Assembly (NCBI GenBank): GCA_963989385.1
Contig: OZ022511.1
Location: 7,316,001-7,380,000, forward strand
Direction of reading: 5' to 3'
Origin: Ctena decussata
Lineage: Eukaryota; Mollusca; Bivalvia; Lucinida; Lucinidae
DNA length: 64,000 nucleotides
This document shows positions 45,336-56,800 of this stretch, piece after piece (the first letter of the stretch is position 1; each line of letters begins with the position of its first letter). The notes beneath the pieces were generated by a model that did not search any database, was not told the origin of the DNA, and saw only the letters and a program-made list of their open reading frames with translations. The translations under genes and the position numbers were made by a program.

Positions 45336-46573
45336 ACAAGAGCTGTCACCAGACAGCATAGCTCGCCTGAACTGGCGCTTGCCCATCACGAACACAAAGT
45401 TTTAAGAATATGAACTTGACTATCAATGTCAATAAGGAAGGTGATGCTGCTACCTTGTAAAACTCTTGAGCAGTATCTGTCATCAGTCTTGGTATAACTT
45501 TCCAGCTAGGCAGTGTGGAACTGTAAACCTTAAGCCTGTGACCTTGACCTAAAGGCCAGTGCCAGAGGTGGTGTTGGTACTGTGCAAAACTCTGGACCAG
45601 CATCTAACAGAATTTTAAGTATAAACTGAACCCATCCATACACTAGGAAAATTTAACCAAAAATGTAGGCATAACATTTGTATGTCCATGACCTTGACCT
45701 GTTATCAAGCTGGTTGGGTTGGTATTGCATAGAAATTTAGACCATCATCTAACATCAATGAATAAATCTATATTAAATAAATCTATCTAATTTCTAAGGA
45801 GAGTTTTAGAACATTTCAACATAACATTTCAAAGTCTGTGACCTTGACCTTAAGGTTATGTCCAGGGGTGGGGATGGTTCTGAATAAAATTGTAGACTAA
45901 TATACAAATATAATTAAAAATCGATTAAAAGTTGAAGAAACTATGAGATGTTAAAAACTTTACGGAAAACTTTAACATATAATTTCTCTAAGTCCATGAC
46001 CTTGACCTACAGGTCATGGACAGGGGTGGGGATGGTCCTGAATAAAATTTTGGACCAATATCTATTATCATACCAAATATAATTTAAATTGATTACTATG
46101 AAATCTTAAAAACGTTAACGCAAAACTTTATCATAAAATTTTAATGTCCGTAACCTTGACCTACAGGTCATGACCAGGGCTGGGGATGGTCCAGAATAAA
46201 ATTTTGGACCAATATTTATCATTATACCAAATGTAATTTAAATTGATTAAAAGGTTTAGAAACTATGAGATCTTAAAAAAAAACTTTAACGTAAAACTTT
46301 GACATAAAATTTCTAAGTCCGTGTCCTTGGCCTTTAGGTCATGACCAGGGGTGGGGGTGGTGTTGAATAAAATTTTGGACCAATAGCTACCATTGTACCA
46401 AATATAATTCAAATTAATCAAAGGGTTTAGAAACTATGAGAACTTAAAAACTTTAACGTAAAACTTTTAACATTTTGCTAACGCCGACGCCATCGCCGAC
46501 GCTAACGCCGACGCCGACGCTGACGCCGGGGGTAGTACAACAACTCTTACTGAACTTCGTTCAGGCGAGCTAA
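45336..46573 (+). mobile_element. pearl-like tandem-repeat element, (GCCGAC)n type
   Basis: The left arm has AGAGCTGTCACCAGACAGC and AGCTCGCCTGAA. Six core units of 150-170 bp carry GACCTTGACCT (45540, 45690, 45840, 45999, 46152, 46322). The right arm has GCCGACGCC repeats at 46485-46530 and ends TTCAGGCGAGCT, the complement of the left AGCTCGCCTGAA. Pearl elements of bivalves have this arms-plus-core plan. Confidence 0.75.
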
Positions 46574-46584
46574 AAAGGTAGCTC

Positions 46585-46745
46585 GACATACTCTCAGGGG
46601 AAGCAACTCTGCAATTTTCATTTTGCCTCAAGTAAACTCTTAAGGAGATTTGACCCTACTGTAGTATCAAATGCATTCGTTTAAGAGTAGATCCCATTTT
46701 GGAAAGACTTTGTAGTCCGGGAAAGCAAACAGGAAGTTACGTAAC
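46585..46745 (+). repeat. interspersed repeat paired with 61.24-61.44 kb
   Basis: Shares CTCTCAGGGGAA, GAGTAGATCCCATTTTGG and ACAGGAAGT-type blocks with 61238-61440. Confidence 0.45.
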
Positions 46746-47440
46746 AAAGGTCGTTCCCCGTTGTAAAATGGCAGAAAACCAAGGCGATGTACCAATATAC
46801 CTCAGTCGATAGAAATCATGAACGTGAAGAAAATTGAAAAAAGTGTTCTTGAAACAATATTCCCCTAACCGCTAATAAATATAGAATGGGTGTCACTAAA
46901 CTAAACAGGCTCGACAAGGTTCATACGATATTGTGTAATGTGTTTAATATCTGCGGTATAGAAATTTGGCGTTTTCTTGAAATATTATGAAGGTAGGATG
47001 GGGTGCGATGGGATGGGTGCGGCGGAGAGGCTTTCTTGAAATAAAAAATAATTATTGTAGTTCTGGATAATTTCGAAAATGCTTATTCTGTGCGTATTTA
47101 ACATACACAAAATACAGGATTTTTAAATTAGATATTCTTATTATTGTTCCTTGCACTAATAAAGTACTGTATTCTTCTGCTATACGACTACAGGTGCCCC
47201 AACCTCGGAAATAACGCTAATTTAGCCCAGTCTTACATAATTCTGATGAAACATTGTTTTTTTTTTTTTTTGTTCCTGTCCAAGAAAATCCCCCAATGTC
47301 TAGGTCCGTCTTATATCAGAGGGATCTAGATATTTTGGGTTGTTCTGAAGGGGAAAAAATCGACCTCTTATAACCTTATAAATACCTTACATGGATTTTT
47401 CGCGGTAGTTACATTTTCACAAAAAATACCGGCAGTATAA
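46746..47440. other. no recognised feature
   Basis: Poly(T) near 47262; no gene. Confidence 0.3.
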
Positions 47441-47444
47441 TTGC

Positions 47445-47770
47445 ACTGTGAATAATCCGTAGATTTTACGGTAAAATATCTGGCAACCAGCTGCCAGTCC
47501 ATTTCACGTTATTTTTGTAGGCGCCTGTAAACATTGGCAGGAATCAACACGCAGAGCAGGGTAGAATAAGATAGGTATTGTTTTGGTCCTAGAGCCCTTC
47601 AACGGCATGAAGATACATTGTATTTTCGAGTGCGGTCAGTTAACATAAATCTACTATATCATGACTTCAAAAATGTTCTACAAGCAGACGCCCGTAAAAA
47701 CAACGGGAAATAGACAGGTAGCTGGTTGCCAGTTATTTTACCGTAAAATCTACGGATTTTTTACAGTTTG
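47445..47770. mobile_element. MITE-like inverted repeat, CGTAGATTTTACGGTAAAAT
   Basis: Arms at about 47456-47505 and 47708-47760 are complementary, including CTGGCAACCAGCTGCC. About 200 bp lie between. Confidence 0.7.
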
Positions 47771-47871
47771 TATAGCAGTCAGAATATTTGATTTTTTATT
47801 TAATTTAGACAAAAATCAAGTTACAAGCGAATAGAAGCAACTGGCGCCGCTGGAAAAGGGACCATAATCCA

Positions 47872-47990
47872 GCAAGCATATGACGTAAATGCAACGTAAT
47901 GACGTCGCATCGACGTCAGAATAACGCCGGTCACTGACATCACATCGACGTCAGAACGTCATTACGACTCATATGCCTACTGGGTAAGTC
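47872..47990. repeat. ACGTCG mini-palindrome, copy 9
   Basis: CCAGCAAGCATATGACGT to CATATGCCTACTGGG, with ATGACGTCGCATCGACGTCA inside. Confidence 0.65.
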
Positions 47991-48002
47991 ATGTGCGTGC
48001 AG

Positions 48003-48130
48003 CAAATACTCCGATCAGCCTTCGCAACTGCGCAAACAGAAGAGACTCTGCTATGCTTACAAGGAAGTCTTCGATCAGCCAGCGCAGAATCACAGGCTGA
48101 TCTTAGACTTCCCTGTAGGCACCTTTTCCC
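48003..48130. repeat. partial GATCAGCC foldback repeat
   Basis: ACTCCGATCAGCCTTCGC and AGGCTGATCTTAGACTTCC form imperfect arms. Confidence 0.45.
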
Positions 48131-48545
48131 GCAACGCCTTTAAAGTTTGTGTCTAAAATTGTCTTACATTGTCCAGAAACGCCTGACGACCAATTCTGTT
48201 ACGGGGACATCTCCTTCGAAACTTCAGGGCACTGTCTAAGCCAGTCATGAAAATGACAAGCAAAATCAGAAAGCAAATCTGTTTGTGCAACATGTCCGAA
48301 AACTTTACCGATTTCTAAACTCCCTTAATATTAAATGCAAAAATTACATACATAACCCACCTCTTCTAAATTAAATGTTTTTAAAGCCAGGGGCCTTTAG
48401 AAAAGGCTACGTACATGTGTTATCAATCACCTTAACATCCTAACACAAATCGGTGTATATTTCCTGGGAAGGCTCGGGGTGACTGACATTCACTAACAAC
48501 TGTACTAAGATTGCACTGTTTTTATGTGAGTACATTTAGGCCATA
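48131..48545. other. no recognised feature
   Basis: No repeat or gene supported. Confidence 0.3.
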
Positions 48546-48622
48546 ATCCCAGCAGGCACATAAGGTTGAATCAACATTGAATCAACCGTGTGACATTAAT
48601 TCAACCTTGTAGGCCCAGTGGG
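48546..48622. repeat. TTGAATCAAC mini-palindrome, copy 10
   Basis: CCCAGCAGGCACATAAGG to CCTTGTAGGCCCAGTGGG: clean inverted ends of the family. Confidence 0.65.
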
Positions 48623-49049
48623 TAGTGTCATTCGATGAATTTTAGTATTCCGACTCTTTTTTACAATTTGCAAAAGTTTCTAACTTACGCATCCCTCACG
48701 TTGCTGTTTAAATAAAGTGACTGAATACACTTTAGCACTCTTTCATTTTTAATTTTGCCTCCCTTCTCTTGGTGGTGGTGATGGTGGGTGGTGGTAGGCA
48801 GCGAGGGTGGAGGATGGGGGGTTGGATGTTTTGGGGGACGATTAAATACAAAAACTATGAAACCCACGATAAAAACGCGAATATCATATGAAAGTCCTCA
48901 TGATTACACATTCACTGCGCTGCATTTTGAAAGAATGCATACAGAAACAATGAAATTATAAACTAAAACATGAAGAATTCCCGGGGTTTCCTCGTTCAGA
49001 ATGACGTAAGAAAATGATGCAAGAAAACACGTGATCATCCACCCTGAAA

Positions 49050-49690
49050 TATGGCAAACTGCACTGAACCGTGTTGGCAAAAACATCTGATGAAAGAGGC
49101 ACTCTGCACTGAAACGTATGGGCAAACGCATTTGACGAACGAGAGAATCCGTACTGAATCGTGTGGCCAAACGCATTCCTAAAAGCGCAATCTGCGCTAA
49201 AACGTGTGGGCTAACGCAGCCCCGGATACAGGGGCCGGGCTTTGGGGCTTCAGCCCCGCCACCTTGGCCTGGTAAGATTAAAATATATGTTGTGATATCT
49301 CATTAGAAACGCCTCGCCGAGGCGATTCTAATGAGATATCACAACATATATTTCAAGGCAAAAAGGACATTACCAAAAATTCTCATCAAATTTATCCCTA
49401 ATTATGTAATATATTTTCAAGTCCCACTCATCCCATCCCCTTCCCGCCCTAAACCCCCTCTCCCCACCCCCACACATACATCTCAGCATCTCCCAGCCCC
49501 ACCAGTTATCCAGAGCCCCACCAGTAGGTGGTGGTCTGCATCCGGGCCTGTAACGAATTTGATAACACTGGTAATATGCACAGAAACGCGTTGGCCAACC
49601 AATTTTATAAAAAAAAGGCAATCTGCACTGAAACGCATGGGCAAACGATTTTTTTATTCAAGATCGCGATCTGCAGTGCAGGTATGGCAA
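49050..49690 (+). repeat. minisatellite CTGCACTGAAACG...GGCAAACGC, interrupted
   Basis: Units of roughly 40-55 bp at 49060, 49103, 49150 and 49188 resume at 49568 and 49622. The gap holds inserted DNA. Confidence 0.65.
49216..49553. mobile_element. insertion inside the minisatellite
   Basis: Ends CAGCCCCGGATACAGG and CTGCATCCGGGCCTG are inverted. It contains a near-perfect palindrome at 49278-49356 with ATGTTGTGATATCTCATTAG arms around CGCCTCGCCGAGGCG. Confidence 0.6.
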
Positions 49691-49702
49691 AGGAATAATA
49701 AT

Positions 49703-50225
49703 TGAGCCGCGACACGAGAAAACCAACAATGTGGTTGTGCGCCCAGCGCAGACTTAGATCAGCCTGGCCATCTACCACGTCTGATCAGACTCTTCCCTCA
49801 GCGCTTAAAGGGTAGCTAAGGGTCTAAGCTACCTCCATACGGACATTGATTGATTGATTGATATGATGCTTAACGTCCTCGGTAAACAGCTATGGTCATG
49901 TCGGGACGGTCAGTTACCCTAACCACACTATTCCTGGTCAGGCTTAGACCTCCTAAGCGGTTAACCAGTACTAAGTGCACATACTTTCGCCAGTAACTGA
50001 CAACTGCCCTTCTTGAATCAGCGGAAGGAGAAACGAAAGTATGTGGCCAGACCGGGTTTCGAACCCAGGACCTCTGACTTATGAGTCAGGTGCCCTACCT
50101 ATTGCGCTACGCGGCCCGGCCCATGCGGACAGCGAAGACACTGATCAGACTGGGCAGATGCCCCGGCTGATCTGAGTCTGCGCTGGGCACACAGCCACTT
50201 TGTTGGTTTTATCATGTTGCGGCTC
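49703..50225. mobile_element. GAGCCGCGACACGA foldback MITE, copy 3, split by a SINE
   Basis: Left half 49703-49844, right half 50121-50225. The SINE sits between its CCATACGGAC and CCATGCGGAC. Confidence 0.85.
49845..50120 (-). mobile_element. tRNA-headed SINE, family A, copy 3 (full length)
   Basis: Read on the minus strand: a tRNA-like head from 50120 with A box TAGCGCAATAGG, anticodon-like CAT, and B box GGTTCGAAACCC, then the family body, then a (TCAA)n tail. The target duplication is CCATACGGAC (49835-49844) and CCATGCGGAC (50121-50130). Confidence 0.9.
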
Positions 50226-50387
50226 ATATACTGCACTGACAAAGTTGATAAAAGAGGCAAAACACGATTAGGGCTACTTTATTCAAACATTCAGTTTCAA
50301 TAGACATACGCTCTCTATGCATTTGAGATTAGTACCAACGTACATTTTACACTACTTTGTCATTGAAAGGTGGCGTTATGTAACGTA

Positions 50388-50702
50388 CGACACGACAAAA
50401 CCAAAACGTGGTCGTGCGCCCACCGCAGACCCAGATCAGTCTGGGCATCCGCCCAGAGTGATCAGTCTTCGCTGTCAGCAGGAGCTAGCTTAGACCTTTA
50501 GCTACCCCTTAAGCACACAGCGGAGACTCTGATCAGACTGGGCAGTCTGATCAGAGTCTTCGCTGTCAGCATAGAGGTAGCTTAGACCCTTAGCTACCCT
50601 TTAAACGCACAGTGAACTCTGATCAGACTGGGCAGATGCCCAGGCTGATCTGAGTCTTCGCTGGGCGCACATGCCACTTTGTTGTTTTTGCCGAGTCGCG
50701 GC
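50388..50702. mobile_element. GACACGAC foldback MITE, copy 4, with duplicated middle
   Basis: The central block with GCTTAGACC and TAGCTACCC appears twice. Ends are ACGACACGACAAAACC and TTGCCGAGTCGCGGCT. Confidence 0.75.
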
Positions 50703-50736
50703 TAATTTCACTCCAGTTAACAATACAGTATAACAG

Positions 50737-50885
50737 TCACTGAACATGATCAAAGGCCTTTCTCTTCCTGACGGCTTTAGAATATGTCTTCAAATCCGTG
50801 AGAAGATTTCTGTGCAGAATAGCTGAGGCACACAAAACTCCACCATACAAGGCGGGCGCAAAGCCACCAGTAAATATATCTTGGC
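50737..50885 (-). CDS. RETSAT: RETSAT-like terminal exon
   Basis: Acceptor ACTATTTTTCAG. It completes the Gly of LTG and encodes QDIFTGGFAPALYGG, the conserved end of the flavoprotein fold, then a basic C-terminus (VRKRKAFDHVQ). Confidence 0.92.
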
Positions 50886-53800
50886 CTGAAAAATAGTGTA
50901 CATATGAGTTTAAGGTTTGTTTCTGTCCATACAACGCTGTCCCGTATATGGAGTCTAAATTGGTTTGGAAATTAATATACATGTATTCCAGTAGTAATGG
51001 GTGACAAGAAAAATCTTTAAAAAAAGATAATCGTCGCAGATTAAATGGAAGTGTGTTTTGTGATATGTCTCAAGTTGAAGAGTTGATAATAACATTGCTG
51101 AATATGACTCGCGTGAGCTATGTAGGTAGACACCCACAACCGTTATTTTGACACTTGGTAACGACAATGACCTATCTCAAAATTGGGCTGCCCAATTTGA
51201 AATTAAAAAAAAGATTAGATAAAAATAAAACGGGGAACGTTTAAAGAAAAAAAAAAACTTGCAGCGGACGGGATTCGAACCCGGGCCGCCCGCATGGCAG
51301 GCGGGCATTCTACCACTGAACCACCGATGCTCACAACCAGATTTTTAAAGTGTGTATTAAACCAAAAAATAAATCAAAAGTATATCTTCGAAAGTTTTGA
51401 ATATCTGTGTCTTTTTTCGATAATTACAAACAAGAGAAATATTTTGAATCAATATATGACAGAGTGCTAGTATTCACAGTGCATGCGACGGAAAAAACGA
51501 AGTTTAAATATTTATTGACGTTCGATAGTATTGGCTAAATTTTGACATGCGCGTTATTTGACCAATGCACTCTTGTGAAATGTGGAACAATATCGAAATT
51601 ATACGCGTCTGCGACGCGAAAAAATGATCGCTTAAGTATTTGGTTATTTCAGTGCTTGATACACTATATTTCAGCAAAATATTCACCTTATTCAGATCAA
51701 GAAATCGTTACGTCAGCCACCAGGGCTCAAACGGATAAACTACTACTGAAGGTAAGTGTATCCAGACCTTACCGAGGCAAGATGGGTCATGATGGCCGCT
51801 GACCGAATGGTTGCGATACTGCTGCTATTACATGATCTGTATGGATCTTATATTTTCTCGTGATGCAGCTCAGTTATGACATTAAGTGCGTACCTGTTAA
51901 ATACAATCCTGGAACCACCGTGTCGGGTCGAAGTTCCATCAGTACTTCCGGTTGAACACGTTCCTTCACATGACTCAGGCCGTAGATCTCACCGTTGGGA
52001 CAGCCAAGGTAATATCTGTTACTAATGGGGGTACCAACGTCAATATACTCAAGCTGTAAGAACATGCCAAAGGGTTATAAAACTTGTCTACATTCTCAAA
52101 CTCAAAATAAAGCACACTGATAGGCTGCTTCCGTGCACATGCTCGGAAACAGCCAATGAGTGTGCTTTATTTTGAGTTTGAGATTATTCTCAAGTTTAAT
52201 AACCTCGAACACGGGTCCCGAGGTTATAAAATTTGAGTACATTCTCAAACTCAAAATAAAGCACATGCTCGGAAGCCGCCAATCAGCGTACTTTATTTTG
52301 AGTTTGAGATTATTCTCAAGTTTTATAACCTCAAACCCAGATCAGATATTTTAGTCTCGTGTCAACATTTCATGTCAATCACTCCATCTCTACAGTTCTA
52401 AATGTTGTCTCTTCCATCTTCAGATGTATGGGTCATTTTTAGAGGATTTTCGGTGCTGCCTCCGTTTCAGTACAGATCAACTCCTAAATGAACAAGCAAA
52501 TTAGATGAATTTGTATCCCCCGCCTTAAAAAAATATCGAAAAAGTAATAAAACATAATCTCCAGACCATACAAAAGTCACATTCATATCTTCAAACCATG
52601 CCTAAAGCATCTGTAAAGTTTCAAAAAAAGGTAAAGGTTTCTCATAGCCTAATAGCCGTAGGGGCAGTGGGGGTTAGAGACCCACTGTATCTGGGGCACA
52701 GCTGATGAAAGGCGGAGCCCATCTCTCTCCTTTCGCTGCCTTATCCTTCCCTTATTCGAAAAAAGGTACCCATTTACTGCTGGGTTGACAGAGAGAGTTT
52801 TCCAGTCGTCGGATGGCGACGGTGAACAGCGAACTCAGGACCTTCCGGCAACTTTCTGTACAATAACCGAGCCCCCGCCCCCTCCCCCCGCCCCCTTCAT
52901 AAAAAAATAGGAAATACTTGTATGTATATCCATTTGCCTATTTTTTATCTCTACATATCTAAATTCTTTCACTTCAAATTTGGACAGGTTTATTATACAT
53001 TGGAAACGCATTGGAAACGCAGGACGACAAGCGGTGAAGTTCTAAAAAGTGCCGACTTGTAAACATAATTGAACCTAATTGAACCGCGACACGACAAAAA
53101 CCAACAAAGTGGCATGTGCACCCAGCAAGACTCAGATGTCTGATCAGAGTCTTCGCTGTACGCTTTAAAGGTCGCTAAAGGTCTAAGCCACCTCTATGCT
53201 GATAACAAAGACTCAGATCAGAATGCCCTGACTGATATGGGTCTTTGCTGAGCGTGCATGCCACTTTGTTGGTTGTGTCGTGTCGGAGCTCAATTATAGA
53301 GGAAATTAACTCGTTTGCAGTGAATACCATGAATCTTTTTTTCGAGTGTTACATGGAAATTCAATGTTTTCGTCACATGAGATGAAGTTATTTACTGAAT
53401 GCAGAATAAATTTTCTGTTCCTTTTATTTTATGCTTTTTTCTGCAGGAGTGTTCATGCATGTATGCCCTTCGGGACTGACAGCCGTCCAATGATGTTTGT
53501 CGCTTGTCAGTGCATGGTCTTGAATGGAGCTAAACCAAGAAACTCAATGAAAGGTTACGCCGTCAACGGTTCCGCTGAAACCGTAATACAGTCGTATGTC
53601 TCGCATTCTGCTAACTGCAGACGAGACAAAAGCAGCAATATCAGCTAATAGTGAAGTGATGTGATAATAACTAACAATGATTCAGTTCAGTGCTGAGTGA
53701 TACCAATTTTCCTACTTCAAACAATAGATAACTCGTATGATACGTTGAAACCAAAACATTTGAATACCATATTTGTAAGGCTAAATGAAAGCTTGGTGCT

Positions 53801-56800
53801 CGATGGCTGCTTTATAACTACAATTGTCTTTTTTTCGAAACATGAAAGCAGTAACTTGTATATAATTCATATACTGGAAAACTGACTAAAGTTAGGAAAA
53901 CAAAACACGAACCTTGCCAACGAGTTGAGGAAACATGATTTCACACTGTCGCCACATTAGCTGTCCGATGGCATTTTTCTGAGATTCATACTCATAACCA
54001 CGATGTTTTACTCTCTTGTCAGACCAGTGTAGGAACCAGTGGTGTGGGCACAGGGCAAACATTGTGCATGTCGACTTTTCTGAAAGAAAAAGGGCAAGTT
54101 ATGATCATATACTGCAATGAGCAAAACAATTCAAGGATATCAATACGGATATGTCTTTCTACCATTCATAATGATGACTGGCTGATCTGTGATTTTACGT
54201 CATTTTTAATAGTATTTCAGTCGTATCAGGAGGATGGAAGGATAGAAATGAAGGCTGTGTGCAATGGAATCCCGTTTATGACTGGGGAGCTTTCCGCCTC
54301 CAGTGGGTCTCGAACCCGGGACAGCTAGATTAGCAGACCAGCTCTTAAACTTATGAGCTACCGGGACTCCTATTTATACTGAAACTGGCTTACAAAAATC
54401 TTAAAGAGCACTTTCGAATGGTATGAACTCGTGATGAAGATTCAAGAAACCACTCTGCTCTTACTTTTATCAAGCCTTTGGATTTGTTTCAACTTCATTG
54501 TAATCACCATCGCGGAGAAACATCTAAAATGCTGCTGAGAGGGACCTAGAAACAAATTATTCATCTGCCATCGTAATCAAGAAATTCTTCATGTCATCAT
54601 TTTTTATACCTGGATATCTGCTCTCCCACGACGGATCCTTAGCGGATGGAAAACCAATAAACAGCAAGGGAGGGGGTGTGTCGGCGGCTTCACTCTCGTC
54701 CAAACTCCAGTATTTTCGCATCTCGTTGTCTAGGTCTGCACTGAAAAACCAACAATAGGGGTTAGAATACATTACAAGAATATTCTGGGGCTTTGGTTGT
54801 TGCGCTTGCATCCAATCTGGATGAGAACGGAAGTTTGATGTTTGTAGAGCTCTTTTCCCTTTGATATTTGGGTCTGCAAAAATTGAGCCGTGGCACGAAA
54901 AAACCAACAAAGTGGTTGTTCGCCCAATGCAGACTCAGATCAGCCTTGGCATCCTCCCAGTCTGAGCAGAGTCTTTGCTAAGCGCTTAAAGGGTAGCTAA
55001 GAGTCTAGGCTACCTCCATGCGGATAACAAAGACTCTGACCAAACTGGGCGGATGCCCAGGCTGATCTGAGTCTGCATTGGGCACACAACCACTTTGTTG
55101 GTTTTTTTCGTGTCGCGGCTCAATTATTAACGGTCATGCTGTGTCTCATTCTGAAGCCATTTTTGCTGCAAGACTCTGAGTTGCAACAGAACGTTGCCAT
55201 CCGCTTATTGGTGTTGCTATTTCGGATGTCATGAAAGTCTTCGTGTTCTTGCGATAAAAGCTACGGGACACGTGGCACCCTGTAGGCTCTGATTTGCTTA
55301 GACCAAAGACATTTTTGGTTAACAGCATGATCGACTGTAACACTTTGACATTGTCGTGAACTGAATACAAGGGCATATTTGTATCAAAACAAATTGAGCG
55401 ATGATGAAGAAAAATAAATAAATAAGTAAATAATTTAATTAATTGATTGATTTATTTATTATTCTAACACTGGTCGCCTATATAGCCAATAGTAAAATCT
55501 AGTGATATATTGCTTGACAAATCACTGGGCGGACTAGCGTGACGTTATTTAGCGCCATTCGAACGTCATTTTGATTCGTTTGTTGACGTCAGATCTCATT
55601 TCCATGATGATAGACGGTGTAACGTCGTTAGCTCGCATCCAAAACCCATGAAATGCTTGTAAACGCTTCTGTTACAGTCAAAGCTGTTGGTGGGAGTTCC
55701 TCATGCACTAATGGCGGAAAACTGGAAAAATCTGAAGGAAACACGCGTTTTCGTCCTTTCTTGCGTGCTAGAATCAAAATAGACTCTTGCTTACATGTGA
55801 TTTGTTGCCCAATATGGTCAGTCGTCAGGAATATATCACTCGCGCTTCGCGCTCGTATATATCCACTTAACGACTGAACTCCAACCAGTGATATATTGAG
55901 CAACAAATCACTAAAAGCAATAATCTATTTCTCAAATAAATAAATAAATTAGTGTAATACTATTACGGTATGAAAAAAAATCTAACGCTTAAACCAGCTG
56001 CAAGTAACAAGAGCTGTCGCCTGACAGCATAGCTCGCCTGAATAGGTGCTTGCACATCACACAGTCGTTGTTGTGGTGTGAACTGCTATGCATAAAACTT
56101 CAGGCAAGCATGTCCATAATGACAACACATTTATAAACAAAAGCTATCTCAGAAATGAGTTTTAAAATGAAAATAAAAATAAAAAAAATCCACATGAAAC
56201 TTCAAAGTCAACAAGCTAGAGCTCAAAGAAGTAAGGGGGGGGGGGGGGGGGGGGGGGGGGGCTATGATGTATCAAAACTTTGAAACATTTTCTAACATCA
56301 GTCCAAATATTAGTATCAACTGAGTCCATCGGGGCACTGTGAAATTATGTCTTCATAAATGTAAAACTTTAATTAAAATCTTTAAGACAATATTAAAAGT
56401 CAATGACCTTGACTTCAAGTTCACCCAGTGGGGTAAGTATATAGTGTTTTGTAAAAGCTCAAAAAAGTGTCTAACATCAGTTCAAGTGTCAACTAAATCT
56501 CTGCCAGGCATCATGAATCGGTATGCAATTAGAAAACTTTAATAAAGACCAAATTTCCTAAGTCCCTGACCTTGACATCAAGGTCACTGAGCGGGGTTGG
56601 GGTAGTACTCTGTAAAACTTTGGACTAATATCTAGGTACAGTGCAAATATAACTAGAGAAAGTGAGCAGGGGAACGTATACCCCCGGCCAGCGCCATCGC
56701 CTAATGACATTAAACTTTGTACACAAAAAATAAACACATATCAGATACAAATTTTAAAATCTGTGACCCTGACCTTTGGTCAGCAGCAGCAGCATACAGA

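Noticed and set aside
50040..50120. tRNA-Met-like sequence as a true tRNA gene
   Set aside because: It has A and B boxes and a CAT anticodon, but it continues into the SINE body, so it is a SINE head.
54044..54328. 94-codon plus-strand ORF
   Set aside because: It lies opposite a RETSAT exon and the family B SINE, so it is a shadow.
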